Shown here: positions 41,696 through 42,700 of the stretch, in pieces
Numbering within the stretch: position 1 is the first letter of the stretch
How the letters are laid out: each line of letters opens with the position of its first letter
Origin: an uncultured Verrucomicrobiota bacterium
Lineage (GTDB): Bacteria; Verrucomicrobiota; Kiritimatiellia; Kiritimatiellales; Pontiellaceae
Assembly: GCA_913065005.1 (NCBI GenBank)
Contig: CAJYAJ010000011.1
Location: forward strand, 1-42,700
Direction: 5' to 3'
DNA length: 42,700 nt
Made by a program: the position numbers and the translations under genes
The notes under the pieces: generated by a model
Seen by the model: the letters and a program-made list of their open reading frames with translations, nothing else
Database searches by the model: none
Told to the model about the DNA's origin: nothing

Positions 41696-42700
41696 TTAAA
41701 TATGTTCGACCAAATACTGTTGAACTGCATCGCGGTCGTTGGCAATCGAATCGCATCGAGTGGGCGCCCCGTCCAACGCATCCAATATAGGATGATGAAC
41801 TGAGCGATCAATCGCCTGCTCCATCGTTTGCGTAAATTTTGCCGGATGCGCCGTGGCCAGACAAATGGTCGGCACCGAAGCTGGATGCTGTTCAGCCACC
41901 CATACGCCCACAGCTGTGTGCGGATCGAGCAAGTAATCGAACTGCTCTTCATACCGCTTTATTACCTCCAACGTCTCCGCTGTCGCACCCCGACCCGCAA
42001 TAAAGAGCGGATCAACCACCCCGTTTTCATCAACGGAAATTTCCAACCGACCTTCCTGCGAAAACTGTTTCATCGCCGCACGCACCCGATCTCCATCTTG
42101 ATCCATCTGATAGAAAAGATACCGCTCAAAATTACTCGCCACTTGAATATCCATCGACGGGCTGATCGTTGGCACGACCGTCGCTTTTCCATAGACCCCT
42201 GTACGGAAGAATCGAGTTAAAATATCATTCTCATTGGTCGCAAGAACCAACTGCTCGATCGGCAACCCCATCTGCTGCGCCAAATATCCCGCCAAGATAT
42301 CCCCGAAATTTCCCGTCGGAACCGAAAAACGAACCGCCGCTGCCCCACTTCGCTTCTGCACATCAAACGTGGCATAAAAATAATAAACCATCTGCGCTAA
42401 CACCCGAGCCCAATTAACCGAATTCACCGCCCCCAAGGAATGCATCTGCTTAAATGGCACATCAGCGAACGTCGTTTTCATGATCGACTGACAATCATCG
42501 AAGGTTCCTTCGACCGCCAGGTTAAAGACATTTTCATCCAGTACGCTGGTCATCTGCCGCTCCTGAATTGGACTCGTTCGCCCCGCCGGATGCATCACAA
42601 AAATATTGATATTCTTTTTTCCGCGAACCCCATCAATCGCCGCGCTGCCCGTATCCCCACTGGTGGCACCCAATACATTCAGACAGCCACCCCTTTGCCC
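41696..42700 (-). CDS. thrC: Threonine synthase, 5' end beyond the right edge
   Basis: The PLP enzyme converts phosphohomoserine to threonine. Only about 334 C-terminal residues are present, since the frame runs off the right edge. LNVLGATSGDTGSA (phosphate and substrate binding), FVMHPAGRTSPIQERQM, SVPTGNFGDILAGYLAQQ and ATAHPAKF match the longer thrC type also found in fungi and many bacteria. The PLP-binding lysine would be upstream of the window. Its stop lies 28 bp before lolC, so it probably heads the transcript that runs on to mlaD, though a promoter in between cannot be excluded. Confidence 0.93.
   Translation of the reverse strand, partial: GQRGGCLNVLGATSGDTGSAAIDGVRGKKNINIFVMHPAGRTSPIQERQMTSVLDENVFNLAVEGTFDDCQSIMKTTFADVPFKQMHSLGAVNSVNWARVLAQMVYYFYATFDVQKRSGAAAVRFSVPTGNFGDILAGYLAQQMGLPIEQLVLATNENDILTRFFRTGVYGKATVVPTISPSMDIQVASNFERYLFYQMDQDGDRVRAAMKQFSQEGRLEISVDENGVVDPLFIAGRGATAETLEVIKRYEEQFDYLLDPHTAVGVWVAEQHPASVPTICLATAHPAKFTQTMEQAIDRSVHHPILDALDGAPTRCDSIANDRDAVQQYLVEHI

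Noticed and set aside
41668-41952. N-terminal extension of lolC/E into thrC
   Set aside because: The extra 95 residues overlap thrC out of frame, have no Lol likeness, and the strong GGAGGTG site marks the start at 41667.

Overview
The window looks like a chromosomal segment from a Gram-negative, envelope-rich bacterium. It carries LolC/E- and Mla-type lipid and lipoprotein transport, a DsbD, a TrkAH potassium system and a PEP-CTERM sorted exoprotein. Together with mevalonate diphosphate decarboxylase and eukaryote-style glycogen enzymes, this best fits the PVC superphylum (Kiritimatiellota, Lentisphaerota or Verrucomicrobiota). That placement is an inference from gene content, because no rRNA or other phylogenetic marker was compared. 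No tRNA, rRNA, CRISPR array, phage or complete insertion sequence was seen.

Layout. 1-0.57 kb: tail of a GH18 glycosidase. 0.57-2.7 kb: purD-purE and a small unknown gene (minus). 2.8-5.8 kb: queA and htpG (plus). 5.8-7.2 kb: a YihX-like HAD phosphatase and an rRNA pseudouridine synthase (minus). 7.2-8.35 kb: an AT-rich unknown gene whose N-terminus appears frameshifted at a T7 tract and which has a candidate Cys-His-Asp protease-like layout. 8.4-11.2 kb: trkA-trkH (minus). 11.4-19.3 kb: a glycogen cluster with a 1391-aa two-catalytic-domain debranching enzyme, a GT5 synthase and a GH13_8-type (eukaryote-like) branching enzyme. 19.5-20.2 kb: a PEP-CTERM protein and a bidirectional terminator. 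20.2-25.3 kb: ilvB-ilvN, and coaX, a zinc-ribbon/PTS-EIIA fusion and rlmN (minus). 25.3-27.5 kb: nadC and a peroxiredoxin, each flanked by arrays of small palindromic repeats. 27.5-29.3 kb: mvaD-mutM (minus). 29.4-33.8 kb: a D,D-carboxypeptidase, then tig-clpP-clpX (plus). 33.8-36.8 kb: dsbD (minus) and a CCA-adding-type nucleotidyltransferase (plus). 36.8-42.7 kb: thrC-lolC/E-WPLY repeat protein-mlaE-mlaF-mlaD (minus), with thrC running off the right edge.

How the genes fit together. The glycogen cluster could build (synthase, branching enzyme) and trim (debranching enzyme) a storage polymer, and the nearby glucose-1-phosphate-phosphatase-like HAD protein may be related to it. The right-hand operon combines lipoprotein release, Mla-type lipid transport and an unknown exported repeat protein. 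Tig-ClpP-ClpX is the classic nascent-chain folding and proteolysis cluster.

The most unusual items are the frameshifted candidate secreted cysteine protease, the mosaic palindromic repeats with compensatory base changes, the zinc-ribbon/EIIA fusion, the WPLY repeat protein inside the lipid-transport operon, and the paired eukaryote-like glycogen enzymes. Plus-strand base skew also reverses from C-rich to G-rich at about 26.65 kb, inside the repeat zone.
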